Source of the DNA: Mycobacterium sp. 3519A
GTDB taxonomy: Bacteria > Actinomycetota > Actinomycetes > Mycobacteriales > Mycobacteriaceae
Assembly: GCF_900240945.1 (NCBI RefSeq)
Contig: NZ_OESG01000011.1
Coordinates: 158,778 to 222,777 of the forward strand
Direction: 5' to 3'
Length of the DNA stretch: 64,000 nucleotides
The number at the start of each line of letters is the position of its first letter. The stretch's first letter is position 1. A model generated the notes under the pieces. That model was given only the letters and a program-made list of their open reading frames with translations. It did not search any database and was not told the DNA's origin. Both the position numbers and the translations under genes were made by a program. Shown here piece by piece: positions 31,506-40,120 of the stretch.

Positions 31506-32366
31506 TCAGTTGTGGTAGTCGTACCACTTGAGGTAGCCGCCTGCGTCCACCCGCACCTGCATCCCGGTGACGTACCGGGCCTCGTCGGACGCCAACCACA
31601 GCACCGCATTGCTGATGTCGACGGGCTCGATCCACGGCACCTTCATGGCCTGCTGGACGTAGAAGACCGGTTCGGCGTCGGCCTGGGTGGGGTGTTCCAG
31701 GTCGGGCCGGAACGACCGGTACATCGGCTCGCTCTGCAACATGTCGGTGTTGCAGTTGGTCGGGTGCACGACGTTGGCGCGGATGCCGCGCGGCGCGAGT
31801 TCGGTCGCCAGGTCGTGGACGTATGTCGAGAGCGCGCGCTTGGAATGCACATACGCCATGCCGCCAGGATCGTTGCCGGGGTCGGGCTTGTTGTGGGTGT
31901 CCATCAGCGCGGCGGTCGAACCGGTCGCGACGATGGCCGCGCCCTCTTTGAGGTGGGGCAGCGCGACGTTGATCGCGTTGATGGTGCCGATCAGGTTGGT
32001 GTTGATCACGTCGACCCAAGCCTGCAGCGGCGGTTGACCTTTCATGCCCGCGACGCCGGCCTGCGCGACGACGATGTCCACCTTGCCGAACTCGGCGATG
32101 CCGCGCTCCAGCGCCTCACGTAGCTGGCCGGCCTCGCGGACGTCCGCCTGCGCCGTGACGATGCCGCGGCCGGTCTTCTCGACCAACGTGGCGGTTTCCT
32201 CGAGATCCTCGGGTGTGGCCATCGGGTAGCCGATGGTCGGGATGTCCTGGCACAGGTCGACGGCGATGATGTCCGCGCCCTCTTCGGCGAGCCGCACCGC
32301 GTGGCTGCGGCCCTGACCGCGCGCCGCGCCGGTGACGAAAGCGACTTTCCCTTGCACGCGTCCCAT
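31506..32366 (-). CDS. Mycofactocin-type SDR oxidoreductase
   Basis: A 286-residue SDR with the features of the mycofactocin-coupled subfamily: TGAARGQGRSHAVRLAEEGADIIAVDLC, then an insertion after the second strand (QDIPTIGYPMATPEDLEETA) that buries the nicotinamide cofactor. Catalytic residues are Ser in VATGSTAALM and Y-x3-K in YVHSKRALS. Enzymes of this type keep NAD bound and pass electrons to mycofactocin instead of free NAD. No mycofactocin biosynthesis gene is in the window. In this operon it probably oxidises the alcohol made by the P450. Confidence 0.88.
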   Translation of the reverse strand: MGRVQGKVAFVTGAARGQGRSHAVRLAEEGADIIAVDLCQDIPTIGYPMATPEDLEETATLVEKTGRGIVTAQADVREAGQLREALERGIAEFGKVDIVVAQAGVAGMKGQPPLQAWVDVINTNLIGTINAINVALPHLKEGAAIVATGSTAALMDTHNKPDPGNDPGGMAYVHSKRALSTYVHDLATELAPRGIRANVVHPTNCNTDMLQSEPMYRSFRPDLEHPTQADAEPVFYVQQAMKVPWIEPVDISNAVLWLASDEARYVTGMQVRVDAGGYLKWYDYHN

Positions 32367-32388
32367 TCCGAGTCCTTTCTCCTTTGAT

Positions 32389-33087
32389 TTACGTGTTTCG
32401 GCCGCCGTTGACGCCCAAGATCTGTCCGGTGATGTAGCCGGCCTCTTCGGAGATCAGGAATGCACACGCGGCTGCGATGTCTTCGGGCCTGCCCATCCGG
32501 CGCACGGGCGTCGACTCGATGTTCTTGTCGATCACGAGGTAGCCGCGCTCGGCGGACTTGCGCAGCATCGGGGTGTCGATGAACCCGGGCGGCACCGCGT
32601 TGACGGTGATGCCCGCGGGCCCATACTCAAGTGCCAGCGACTTGGTCAGCCCGTTGACCGCCGACTTGGCGGCCACGTACGGCGCCATGTACGGCTGACC
32701 CGAATGCGTGCTCGACGACGAGATGTTCACGATGCGGCCCCAGCCCGCTTCGATCATGTCCGGAAGCACCGCCTGGATGCAGTGGAAGACGCCGTTGAGG
32801 TTGACGTCGATGACGCGCTGCCAGTCGTCGAACTTCAACTCCGTGAAGCGCTTGAACTTCTCGAGCCCGGCGGCGTTGACGAGCACCGTGACGGGACCCA
32901 GTTGAGCGCGGATCGCCGTCAGCGCCTCCTCGACCGCGACGCGGTCGGTGACGTCGGCGACGAAGGCGTGTCGCTCATCCGACGGGTTGAGGTCGATCGT
33001 CGCCACATCCAACCCGTCGGCGCGCAACCGTCTTGCAACGGCAGCCCCGATGCCGGAGCCGCCACCCGTAACAACCGCGGTCTTCAC
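32389..33087 (-). CDS. SDR-family oxidoreductase
   Basis: A 232-residue classical SDR starting at GTG 33087. The motif TGGGSGIG, Asp at the end of strand 2 (ATIDLN), NAAGLEKF, Ser in NISSSSTH, and Y-x3-K in YVAAKSAVNGLTKSL are present, as is the terminal TGQILGVNGG. It is similar in length and motifs to the SDR at 6287-7030. First gene of the leftward P450 operon; its promoter region carries the GAGAAY-type dyad at 33127-33141, 40 bp upstream. Confidence 0.9.
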   Translation of the reverse strand: MKTAVVTGGGSGIGAAVARRLRADGLDVATIDLNPSDERHAFVADVTDRVAVEEALTAIRAQLGPVTVLVNAAGLEKFKRFTELKFDDWQRVIDVNLNGVFHCIQAVLPDMIEAGWGRIVNISSSSTHSGQPYMAPYVAAKSAVNGLTKSLALEYGPAGITVNAVPPGFIDTPMLRKSAERGYLVIDKNIESTPVRRMGRPEDIAAACAFLISEEAGYITGQILGVNGGRNT

Positions 33088-33126
33088 ACGCAGGCCTCAG
33101 TTATCAAGAACCGTCCTTCCGATTAT

Positions 33127-33141
33127 GAGAACCGTACTCTC
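33127..33141. promoter_or_regulatory. Variant GAGAAY-N3-RYTCTC operator
   Basis: GAGAAC-CGT-ACTCTC differs from the consensus at only two positions, and the flanks (TTATGAGAA... TCTCGTCG) match the site at 22849 closely. It lies 40 bp before the SDR start on the minus strand, so it probably controls the SDR-SDR-ferredoxin-P450 operon, in common with the P450 at 9575 and the dehydrogenase operon at 22909. Confidence 0.6.
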
Positions 33142-33252
33142 GTCGCATGCAATACCGCAAGACAATCGAGCAACAGCGTTCGCACTGGTGAGACGTTGGC
33201 GGGACGATTGTCTTACCCCTCTTCGCAGGCAGGGGCAGTTCCGTACATCTGC

Positions 33253-33311
33253 TTGAGTTCTCTGTATGCGAATGTATGATTCGCCGGTGATGAGAATGAA
33301 GTTTTCATCAC
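33253..33311 (+). promoter_or_regulatory. Promoter and palindromic operator of the import/catabolism operon
   Basis: TTGAGT (33253-33258), a 16-bp spacer and TATGAT (33275-33280) form a strong sigma-A promoter. Transcription would begin near 33287, which is the first base of a 25-bp dyad (33287-33311) with perfect 7-base arms GTGATGA and TCATCAC. This dyad differs from the GAGAAY sites in its arms. It is well placed for repression of the long operon that begins at 33337. Confidence 0.65.
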
Positions 33312-33336
33312 ACTGCGAAGAACACTGAGGAGGATC

Positions 33337-34821
33337 GTGCAGGAAACGCCAACCATCTCAAGTGACGCAGCCAGTGCCGGTACGGCTGATCGGCACCTCC
33401 TGATCGACGGCAAGCTGCTCGACATCCAACGGACGTTTCCTTCACTCAATCCCGCGACCGGCGAGGTGCTCGGTCATGCGCCCGACGCCACCGTCGCCGA
33501 CGCCCAGGCCGCCGTGGCCGCCGCGCGACGCGCGTTCGACGAAACCGATTGGGCGACCAACACGGAACTGCGCGTCCGCTGCCTCGAGCAGTTCCACCGC
33601 GCGCTCGTCGAACACCGCGACGAACTCGCAGCACTGACCATCGCCGAAGCCGGCGCCACCGAATCGCTGTGCCAGGGCGCGCAGTTGGACGCGCCGATCG
33701 AGATCGTCCGCTACTACGCGGAACTACTCAAGACGTATCCGTTGACCCAGGACCTCGGCAATATCGAGAGCCGCGGCGCCCAGCACCACCGCTGGGTGGA
33801 AAAAGAAGCCGCCGGGGTGGTGGCCGCGATCATCGCCTACAACTATCCCAATCAACTGGCGCTGGCGAAGCTGGCGCCCGCGATGGCGGCGGGCTGCACG
33901 GTGGTACTCAAGGCGGCGCCGGACACCCCGCTGATCACGTTGGCGATCGGTGAGCTGATCGCCAACCACACCGACATCCCCGCCGGGGTGGTGAACGTGC
34001 TCGCTGGCGCGGACCCGGAGGTCGGCGCGGTGCTGACCACAAGTCCCGACGTGGACATGGTGACGTTCACCGGGTCGACGCCGACCGGTCGCCGGATCAT
34101 GGCCGCCGCCAGCGACACCCTCAAGAAGGTGTTCCTCGAACTGGGCGGAAAGTCGGCGGCGATCGTGCTCGACGACGCCGACTTCAACACCGCCGCGCTG
34201 TTCACCGCGTTCTCGATGGTGACCCATGCGGGGCAGGGCTGCGCGCTGACGTCGCGGCTGCTGGTGCCGCGCATCCATCACGACGAGATCGTCGAACTGG
34301 TGAAGAACAACTTCGGACTGGTCCGCTTTGGAAATCCAGCCGACCCTTCGACCTACATGGGGCCGCTGATCAGCGAGAAGCAGCGCGACAAGGTCGACGG
34401 CATGGTCAAGCGCGCCGTCGAGGCCGGCGCCACGCTGGTGACCGGCGGCCAGAAGATGGACCCCGGCTTCTTCTATACGCCGACGTTGCTCACCGACGTC
34501 GATCCCGACAGCGAGATCGCCCAGGAAGAGGTGTTCGGGCCGGTGCTGGTGGTCATCGCCTACGACGATGACGACGACGCGGTGCGGATCGCGAACAACT
34601 CCATCTACGGGCTCTCCGGTGCGGTGTTCGGCAGCCAGGACCGCGCGCTGGCGGTGGCCCGTCGCATCCGGACAGGAACCTTCTCCATCAACGGGGGCAA
34701 CTACTTCAGCCCCGACAGCCCGTTCGGCGGCTACAAGCAGTCCGGCATCGGTCGCGAGATGGGCACCGCCGGACTCGAGGAGTTCCTCGAGTCCAAGACA
34801 TTCGCGACGGTGGTCGGCTGA
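33337..34821 (+). CDS. Aldehyde dehydrogenase
   Basis: A 494-residue ALDH with the catalytic pair E268 (ELGGKSAA) and C302 (HAGQGCALTSR) at the canonical positions. TFTGSTPTGR, EEVFGPVLVV and the C-terminal SPFGGYKQSGIGREMG are also present. GTG 33337 follows GAGGAGG. It leads the long operon that continues through CoA-transferase and thiolase-fold genes into the mce genes. It probably turns an aldehyde derived from the imported compound into the acid that the next gene product activates with CoA. Confidence 0.93.
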   Translation: MQETPTISSDAASAGTADRHLLIDGKLLDIQRTFPSLNPATGEVLGHAPDATVADAQAAVAAARRAFDETDWATNTELRVRCLEQFHRALVEHRDELAALTIAEAGATESLCQGAQLDAPIEIVRYYAELLKTYPLTQDLGNIESRGAQHHRWVEKEAAGVVAAIIAYNYPNQLALAKLAPAMAAGCTVVLKAAPDTPLITLAIGELIANHTDIPAGVVNVLAGADPEVGAVLTTSPDVDMVTFTGSTPTGRRIMAAASDTLKKVFLELGGKSAAIVLDDADFNTAALFTAFSMVTHAGQGCALTSRLLVPRIHHDEIVELVKNNFGLVRFGNPADPSTYMGPLISEKQRDKVDGMVKRAVEAGATLVTGGQKMDPGFFYTPTLLTDVDPDSEIAQEEVFGPVLVVIAYDDDDDAVRIANNSIYGLSGAVFGSQDRALAVARRIRTGTFSINGGNYFSPDSPFGGYKQSGIGREMGTAGLEEFLESKTFATVVG

Positions 34822-34825
34822 TGTG

Positions 34826-34851
34826 GGGGCACCGCCCGCTTGCGGGGGACG
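34826..34851 (+). repeat. G/C-rich stem-loop in the operon spacer
   Basis: In the 55-bp gap between ALDH and CoA-transferase genes the sequence contains CCCGC-TT-GCGGG (34835-34846) inside a G-run context. It looks like a small dispersed intergenic repeat and might slightly reduce read-through, but a following GAGGAG ribosome site suggests the operon continues. Confidence 0.4.
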
Positions 34852-34876
34852 CTTGCGCGAAGAGGAGACAGCACTG

Positions 34877-36082
34877 ATGCGGCCGCTGGAAGGCATCCGG
34901 GTCCTCGAGGTGGCGATGTACGGGTTCGTCCCGTCGGCGGGCGCCGTGCTCGGCGAGTGGGGCGCCGACGTGATCAAGGTCGAACACGCCGTCACCGGTG
35001 ATCCGCAGCGGGGTCTGCGTCAGACCGGTCCGCTTCGGGTCGAGGGCGATCCCAACCCGAACATCGAGCACGCCAACCGCGGCAAGCGCAGCATCGGGCT
35101 GGACATGTCGGTGCCGGAGGGCCTGGAGGTGCTGCTCGATCTGGCGCGCCGCGCCGATGTGTTCCTCACGAGTTTCCTGCCGGGGCACCGGCAGAAGTTC
35201 GGCATCGACGTCGACGACATCCGCGCTGTCAACCCGAACATCATCTATGCCAGGGGCAGCGCGCTGGGTCCGCGCGGTGAGGAGTCGGTCAAGGGCGGCT
35301 ACGACATGACCGCGTTCTGGTGCCGCGCAGGCACCGCGGCCACCATCACCCCACCCGGCATCGAAGGCATGATCGGGCCGCCGGGACCGGCCTACGGCGA
35401 CACCATTTCCGGTACCAACCTCGCGGGCGGCATCGCGGCGGCGTTGCTGAAGCGGGAACGCACCGGTGAACCGTCGGTGGTCGACGTGTCGCTGCTCGGC
35501 AGCGGCCTGTGGTCGATGGGGCACACCGTCGCGCTGACGTCGCATCTGAACCAGTTGATGGTTCAGCCGCCGCCGGGGGTGCACGGTTCGCCGATCAACC
35601 CGCTGGTCGGGGTGTATCCGACCGCGGACAACCGCTACATCTCCTTCGTGATGATGCAGCCGACGAAGTTCTGGGCGGACGTATGCAGGCACATGGATCT
35701 CGACGACCTGATCGACGATCCTCGGTTCGCGACGGTCGAATCGATCGCAGAGAACACCGCCGCCGCGGTCGAGATCCTGCGCGAGGCGATGGCCAAGCGC
35801 ACCCTTCCGGAGTGGAGCGAGCGGTTCTCGACGCTGGCAGGCCCGTGGGCTCCGGTGCAGGACACCTTGCAGGCCGCGGCCGACGCGCAAATCAGGGCCA
35901 ACGACTACATCGTGTCCACGGGCGAACTCGAATTGGTCGCGAATCCGGTGCAGTTCGATGTCAGCGCACCGCAAACCGGACCCGCGCCGGAGTTTGCGGA
36001 GCAAACTGACGAAATCTTGCTTGAACTCGGTTTGGATTGGGACCGCATCATCGAGCTCAAGACGGCCGGCGCCGTCACCTAG
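34877..36082 (+). CDS. Family III CoA-transferase (CaiB/BaiF type)
   Basis: A 401-residue CoA-transferase. The N-terminal PLEGIRVLEVAMYGFVPSAGAVLGEWGADVIKVEH is the family hallmark, followed by NRGKRSIGLDMS and a YDMTAFW segment that carries the expected catalytic Asp. ATG 34877 lies behind AGGAGACAGCACTG; the frame is open further upstream into the ALDH gene but without homology. It would attach CoA to the acid produced by the preceding dehydrogenase using another acyl-CoA as donor, so no ATP-dependent ligase is needed in this operon. Confidence 0.92.
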   Translation: MRPLEGIRVLEVAMYGFVPSAGAVLGEWGADVIKVEHAVTGDPQRGLRQTGPLRVEGDPNPNIEHANRGKRSIGLDMSVPEGLEVLLDLARRADVFLTSFLPGHRQKFGIDVDDIRAVNPNIIYARGSALGPRGEESVKGGYDMTAFWCRAGTAATITPPGIEGMIGPPGPAYGDTISGTNLAGGIAAALLKRERTGEPSVVDVSLLGSGLWSMGHTVALTSHLNQLMVQPPPGVHGSPINPLVGVYPTADNRYISFVMMQPTKFWADVCRHMDLDDLIDDPRFATVESIAENTAAAVEILREAMAKRTLPEWSERFSTLAGPWAPVQDTLQAAADAQIRANDYIVSTGELELVANPVQFDVSAPQTGPAPEFAEQTDEILLELGLDWDRIIELKTAGAVT

Positions 36083-36098
36083 GTTCGGAGAGATCTCA

Positions 36099-37277
36099 AT
36101 GCCCTACGTCGCGTCGATCGGCACCTACCTGCCGTGTTGGGGTGCGCCCCGGCACCGGGTGGCCGGTGACGACGAGGACGCGATCACCCTTGCGGTCGAG
36201 GCCGGCCGCGCGGCGCTGATCGCCAGCGGCGCGGTCGAACGCGTCGTCCTGGTCAGTCGCGACATGCCGTTGCTGGAGAGCAGCAACGCCGCGGTGTTGC
36301 TGGCCGGGCTGGGGCTCGACCCGGAACTCGAGGTCGACGAACGCCTCGGCGGGGCACCGGCCACGCTCGACGCGGTCAGCTCGGCGCGGCCGCGGACACT
36401 GATCATCGGGACCGACCTCGACCCCGCGGGTGCGGCCGCGATCCTGACTGCCGAACGCGGCCTGCAGGTGCGCACCGCGGCCCGCGTCGCGCGCAGCCTG
36501 CCGGTGCGCACGCGCAACGCGACCGGTGACGTCACCGACTACGGCGACCCCCGACTGCTGCACGAGCGGGGATTGGTCGCGTCACTGGCCGCGGCATGGC
36601 TCGACACCCCCGCCGCCGTCGCGGGCGTCGAGCACGACCGCGCCGTCGAGATGTGCATCGGCGACCCGCCTGCGCTGCCGACCACCGGCGCGAGCGCCAG
36701 CCTGTTCGCGCTCGCAGGCATGGCCGACGCGGGGACCACCGGGCCGTTGGTCGCGGTCGAGCAGGCGAGCCTGTCCGGCATCACTGTGAGCAACGGCGTC
36801 GCCGAGATCCATCGCCGGGAACCGCCCGCGCGCCCGACGCCGGACGGCACCTATGTCGAGGGCGGTGACATCCCGATCTCGCTGGCTGCATACGAGCGAG
36901 CCTTCGAGGCCAAAACCCGTTGGGAGGCAGGCAGGTTCGCCGCGACGCCCGACGGTGCGCTGGATTTCCCGCCGCGCTTCCGACTGTCCGACGACGGCGC
37001 GCTGGCCACCGACTATGAGTTGATCCCGCTGCCGCGCACCGGAACGGTGTACACCGAAACGACCGTGCACATGCCCGTGCCTGGGCTGCGCACCCCGTAC
37101 TCTCTGGTGATCGTCGAACTCGACGCGGTGGGAGTGCGCGCGCTGGTGAAGGTCACCGGTGCCGCACCGGGGACGGTCGACATCGGCTCCCGCGGGCGCC
37201 TGGCGCTGCGCCGGGTCGCGGTGCGCTCGGGAGTGCCGGACTACGGGTACATGTTCGAGCCGGAGCAGGTCGCGTGA
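36099..37277 (+). CDS. HMG-CoA-synthase-like thiolase-fold protein with C-terminal DUF35/OB domain
   Basis: A 392-residue protein. The N-terminal part (MPYVASIGTYLPCWGAPRHRVAGDDEDAITLAVEAG) is typical of 3-hydroxy-3-methylglutaryl-CoA-synthase-like proteins, but the nucleophile Cys region is degenerate (ERLGGAPATLDAV). The C-terminal 100 residues (RFRLSDDGALATDYELIPLPRTGTVYTETTVH...GRLALRR) form a DUF35-like OB fold without zinc Cys. The stop overlaps the thiolase start. Proteins of this design often form a complex with an adjacent thiolase, so I infer a non-catalytic partner or acyl-channelling subunit of the next protein. Confidence 0.85.
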   Translation: MPYVASIGTYLPCWGAPRHRVAGDDEDAITLAVEAGRAALIASGAVERVVLVSRDMPLLESSNAAVLLAGLGLDPELEVDERLGGAPATLDAVSSARPRTLIIGTDLDPAGAAAILTAERGLQVRTAARVARSLPVRTRNATGDVTDYGDPRLLHERGLVASLAAAWLDTPAAVAGVEHDRAVEMCIGDPPALPTTGASASLFALAGMADAGTTGPLVAVEQASLSGITVSNGVAEIHRREPPARPTPDGTYVEGGDIPISLAAYERAFEAKTRWEAGRFAATPDGALDFPPRFRLSDDGALATDYELIPLPRTGTVYTETTVHMPVPGLRTPYSLVIVELDAVGVRALVKVTGAAPGTVDIGSRGRLALRRVAVRSGVPDYGYMFEPEQVA

Positions 37278-38443
37278 GACGCGTGGCGATCGTCGGCGCC
37301 GGCATGACCGCGTTCGGTGAGCATTTCGCCCTCGGCATCAAGGATCTGCTGCCGATGGCGTTCGCCGAATGCGCGGCCTCCGTCGACAAGGGGTTGGCCA
37401 AAGCGGACGTGCAGGGCGCCTGGTTCGGTGCGATGGGGACCGCAGACGGCTTTCCGTCCGGCATCCTCGCCGATTCACTCGGGCTACCCGACCTGCCCGT
37501 CACCCGTGTCGAAAACTCTTGTGCCACAGGCAACGACGCAGTTCGCAACGCGCTGTTCGGTGTGGCCTGCGGCGCATTCGACGTGGCATTGGTGATGGGC
37601 GCCGACAAACTGCGCGACACCACCTCCAAGGACATGCTGTGGGCATGGGAGGCAATGGCACGCGATATGGCGTGGGACTACCCACTCGGCCTTGTCTCGC
37701 CCGCCGGGTTCGCGCTGCACGTCCGTCGATATCTGCACGAAACGCCTGCGACGCGCGAGCACCTGGCCATGGTCGCCGTCAAGAATCACCGCCACGGCGT
37801 GAGCAATGCCAAGGCGCGGTTGCGTTTTGAGATCACCCTCGAGCAGGCGCTGTCAGCGCCGACCATCGTGACGCCCTTCGGGCTGTACGACTGCGCTCCG
37901 CAGAGTGACGGGGCCGCCGCGCTGGTGTTGGCCGCCGAGGACGTCGTCGACCGGTTCACCGACCGTCCGGTGTGGATCCGCGGTGTCGGCCTCGGCCTGG
38001 ACTCGGTGATGCATCAGCACAAACCCGATATGACGACGTTTCCGGCGACCACGCGTGCGGCAAAGCAGGCGTTCGCGATGGCGGGCATGACCCCCGCCGA
38101 CGTCGACGTCGCCGAAGTTCACGATTTCTTCACGGGGATCGAGTTGATCAGTTATGAAGATCTCGGCTTTGCCGAGCGGTTCGGGGGCTACAAGCTTGTC
38201 GAGGCTGAAGTGACAAGTGTCGGCGGTGCGCTGCCGGTGAACCCCAGTGGTGGCTTGAAGGCCAAGGGGCATCCGCCAGGGGCAACAGGTGTGGCACAGT
38301 GCGTGGAACTCTTCGCGCAACTCCGAGGGGAGGCGGCCAACCAGGTGGACGACGCACGAGTTGGGTTGGCGCACAACATCGGCGGACCGACAGCGGTTTC
38401 AGCGGTCACCATCCTGGAAGGATCGGCCAATGGCGCGCGGTAG
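37274..38443 (+). CDS. SCP2/Ltp-type thiolase (acetyl-CoA acetyltransferase family)
   Basis: A 389-residue thiolase of the lipid-transfer-protein class starting with GTG in the preceding stop. Unlike the fused protein at 15414 it keeps an intact active site: nucleophile C83 in ENSCATGND, H283 in AEVHDFF, and the C-terminal GGLKAKGHPPGATG His. It should catalyse thiolytic release of acetyl- or propionyl-CoA. The gene overlaps yrbEA by 14 bp, which ties the beta-oxidation step to the Mce importer on one transcript. Confidence 0.92.
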   Translation: MRRVAIVGAGMTAFGEHFALGIKDLLPMAFAECAASVDKGLAKADVQGAWFGAMGTADGFPSGILADSLGLPDLPVTRVENSCATGNDAVRNALFGVACGAFDVALVMGADKLRDTTSKDMLWAWEAMARDMAWDYPLGLVSPAGFALHVRRYLHETPATREHLAMVAVKNHRHGVSNAKARLRFEITLEQALSAPTIVTPFGLYDCAPQSDGAAALVLAAEDVVDRFTDRPVWIRGVGLGLDSVMHQHKPDMTTFPATTRAAKQAFAMAGMTPADVDVAEVHDFFTGIELISYEDLGFAERFGGYKLVEAEVTSVGGALPVNPSGGLKAKGHPPGATGVAQCVELFAQLRGEAANQVDDARVGLAHNIGGPTAVSAVTILEGSANGAR

Positions 38444-39242
38444 CGGCGCGGAACGGTGGTCACCGGGCCTGCCCACCATTCGCTCCTTCTCGGGCCCGAT
38501 GCAAGCGGTCGGCGGCTTGTTCGCGATGTCCAAAGACGCGGTGTTGTTCACGTTCCGGCGGCCGTTTCAATGGCGGGAATTCCTGGAGCAGTGCTGGTTC
38601 ATCGCGCGGGTCGCGTTGGCGCCGACCCTGCTGGTGGCGATTCCGTTCACGGTGCTGGTGAGCTTCACCCTCAACATCCTGCTGCGCGAGCTCGGCGCCG
38701 CGGACCTGTCCGGTGCCGGTGCGGCGTTCGGCGCGGTGACGCAGATCGGACCCATCGTGACGGTGCTGATCGTCGCGGGCGCCGGTTCGACGGCGATCTG
38801 CGCAGATCTCGGATCGCGGACCATCCGCGAGGAGATCGACGCGATGGAAGTGCTCGGCATCGACCCGGTGCAGCGGTTGGTGACGCCGCGGATGCTGGCG
38901 TCGGGTCTGGTGGCGCTGTTGCTCAACAGCCTGGTCGTGATCATCGGAATCCTTGGCGGCTACTCGTTTTCGGTGTTCATCCAGGATGTGAATCCGGGCG
39001 CGTTCGCAGCGGGTATCACGCTTCTTACGGGGGTCCCCGAAGTGGTGATCTCGTGCGTCAAGGCCGCGCTGTTCGGGTTGATCGCGGGCCTGGTGGCCTG
39101 CTACCGGGGCCTGAGCATCACCGGCGGGGGCGCGAAAGCCGTCGGCAACGCCGTCAACGAGACAGTCGTGTACGCGTTCATGGCGCTGTTCGTCATCAAC
39201 GTGGTCGTCACGGCCATCGGCATCCGGATGACGACGGGATAG
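38430..39242 (+). CDS. yrbEA: YrbE/MlaE-family permease, first Mce permease subunit
   Basis: A 270-residue polytopic membrane protein of the MlaE (ABC permease) family, with about five hydrophobic segments (e.g. TLLVAIPFTVLVSFTLNILL and SGLVALLLNSLVVIIGILGG). The cytoplasmic EExDAMEVLGIDPVQRLVTPRML signature, which contacts the ATPase MceG/Mkl, is present at about residue 130-155. ATG 38430 lies inside the thiolase gene behind GGAAGGA. With the next protein it forms the inner-membrane permease of the Mce lipid importer. The ATPase gene is elsewhere, as usual. Confidence 0.95.
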   Translation: MARGSGAERWSPGLPTIRSFSGPMQAVGGLFAMSKDAVLFTFRRPFQWREFLEQCWFIARVALAPTLLVAIPFTVLVSFTLNILLRELGAADLSGAGAAFGAVTQIGPIVTVLIVAGAGSTAICADLGSRTIREEIDAMEVLGIDPVQRLVTPRMLASGLVALLLNSLVVIIGILGGYSFSVFIQDVNPGAFAAGITLLTGVPEVVISCVKAALFGLIAGLVACYRGLSITGGGAKAVGNAVNETVVYAFMALFVINVVVTAIGIRMTTG

Positions 39243-39252
39243 CGGGCTTCTG

Positions 39253-40110
39253 ATGGGCACAATGACGATCCTGAAATCGACCTACCCGCGTCTGACGCGG
39301 GGGGCGCGCAGGCCCGTGGACCTGTTGAGCCGCATCGGCGACCACATGCTGTTCTATCTCAGGGCGTTGGGCGGCGTGCCGCACGCGGCGGTGCATTTCC
39401 GCAAGGAGATCATCCGGTTGATTGCCGAGATCTCCATGGGCGCAGGAACATTGGCGATGATCGGCGGCACCGTGGTGATCGTCGGCTTCCTGACGCTGGC
39501 CGCGGGCGGGACGTTGGCCGTGCAGGGCTACAGTTCGCTGGGCAACATCGGTATCGAAGCCTTGACCGGATTCCTGGCGGCATTCATCAACGTGCGTATC
39601 TCAGCACCCGTGGTGGCCGGTATCGGGTTGGCCGCGACGTTCGGCGCCGGCGTGACCGCCCAGTTGGGCGCGATGCGCATCAACGAGGAGATCGACGCGC
39701 TGGAATCGATGGCGATCCGTCCTGTCGAGTACCTGGTGTCCACGCGAATAGTGGCGGGCATGGTGGCGATCACGCCGCTCTATTCGATCGCCGTCATCCT
39801 CAGCTTCGTCGCCAGCCAGTTCACCACCGTGGTGCTGTTCGGCCAGTCCGGCGGCCTGTACGACCATTACTTCAACACGTTCCTGAACCCGATCGACCTG
39901 TTGTGGTCATTCCTGCAGGCCGTGCTGATGGCGATCACGATCCTGTTGATACACACTTACTTCGGCTACTTCGCCTCGGGCGGCCCATCGGGCGTCGGGG
40001 TGGCGGTCGGCAATGCGGTGCGCACCTCACTGGTCGTCGTGGTGTCTGTCACGCTGCTTGTCTCGCTGTCCATTTACGGCTCCAACGGCAACTTCAATCT
40101 GTCGGGGTAG
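39253..40110 (+). CDS. yrbEB: YrbE/MlaE-family permease, second Mce permease subunit
   Basis: A 285-residue partner of YrbEA. The ATPase-contact signature is RINEEIDALESMAIRPVEYLVSTRIVAG. Membrane segments include AGTLAMIGGTVVIVGFLTLA and SLVVVVSVTLLVSLSIYG; a longer polar N-terminus precedes the first one. It begins 10 bp after yrbEA. ATG 39253 and ATG 39262 are both possible starts. Confidence 0.95.
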   Translation: MGTMTILKSTYPRLTRGARRPVDLLSRIGDHMLFYLRALGGVPHAAVHFRKEIIRLIAEISMGAGTLAMIGGTVVIVGFLTLAAGGTLAVQGYSSLGNIGIEALTGFLAAFINVRISAPVVAGIGLAATFGAGVTAQLGAMRINEEIDALESMAIRPVEYLVSTRIVAGMVAITPLYSIAVILSFVASQFTTVVLFGQSGGLYDHYFNTFLNPIDLLWSFLQAVLMAITILLIHTYFGYFASGGPSGVGVAVGNAVRTSLVVVVSVTLLVSLSIYGSNGNFNLSG

Positions 40111-40120
40111 GGGAGCGAAG

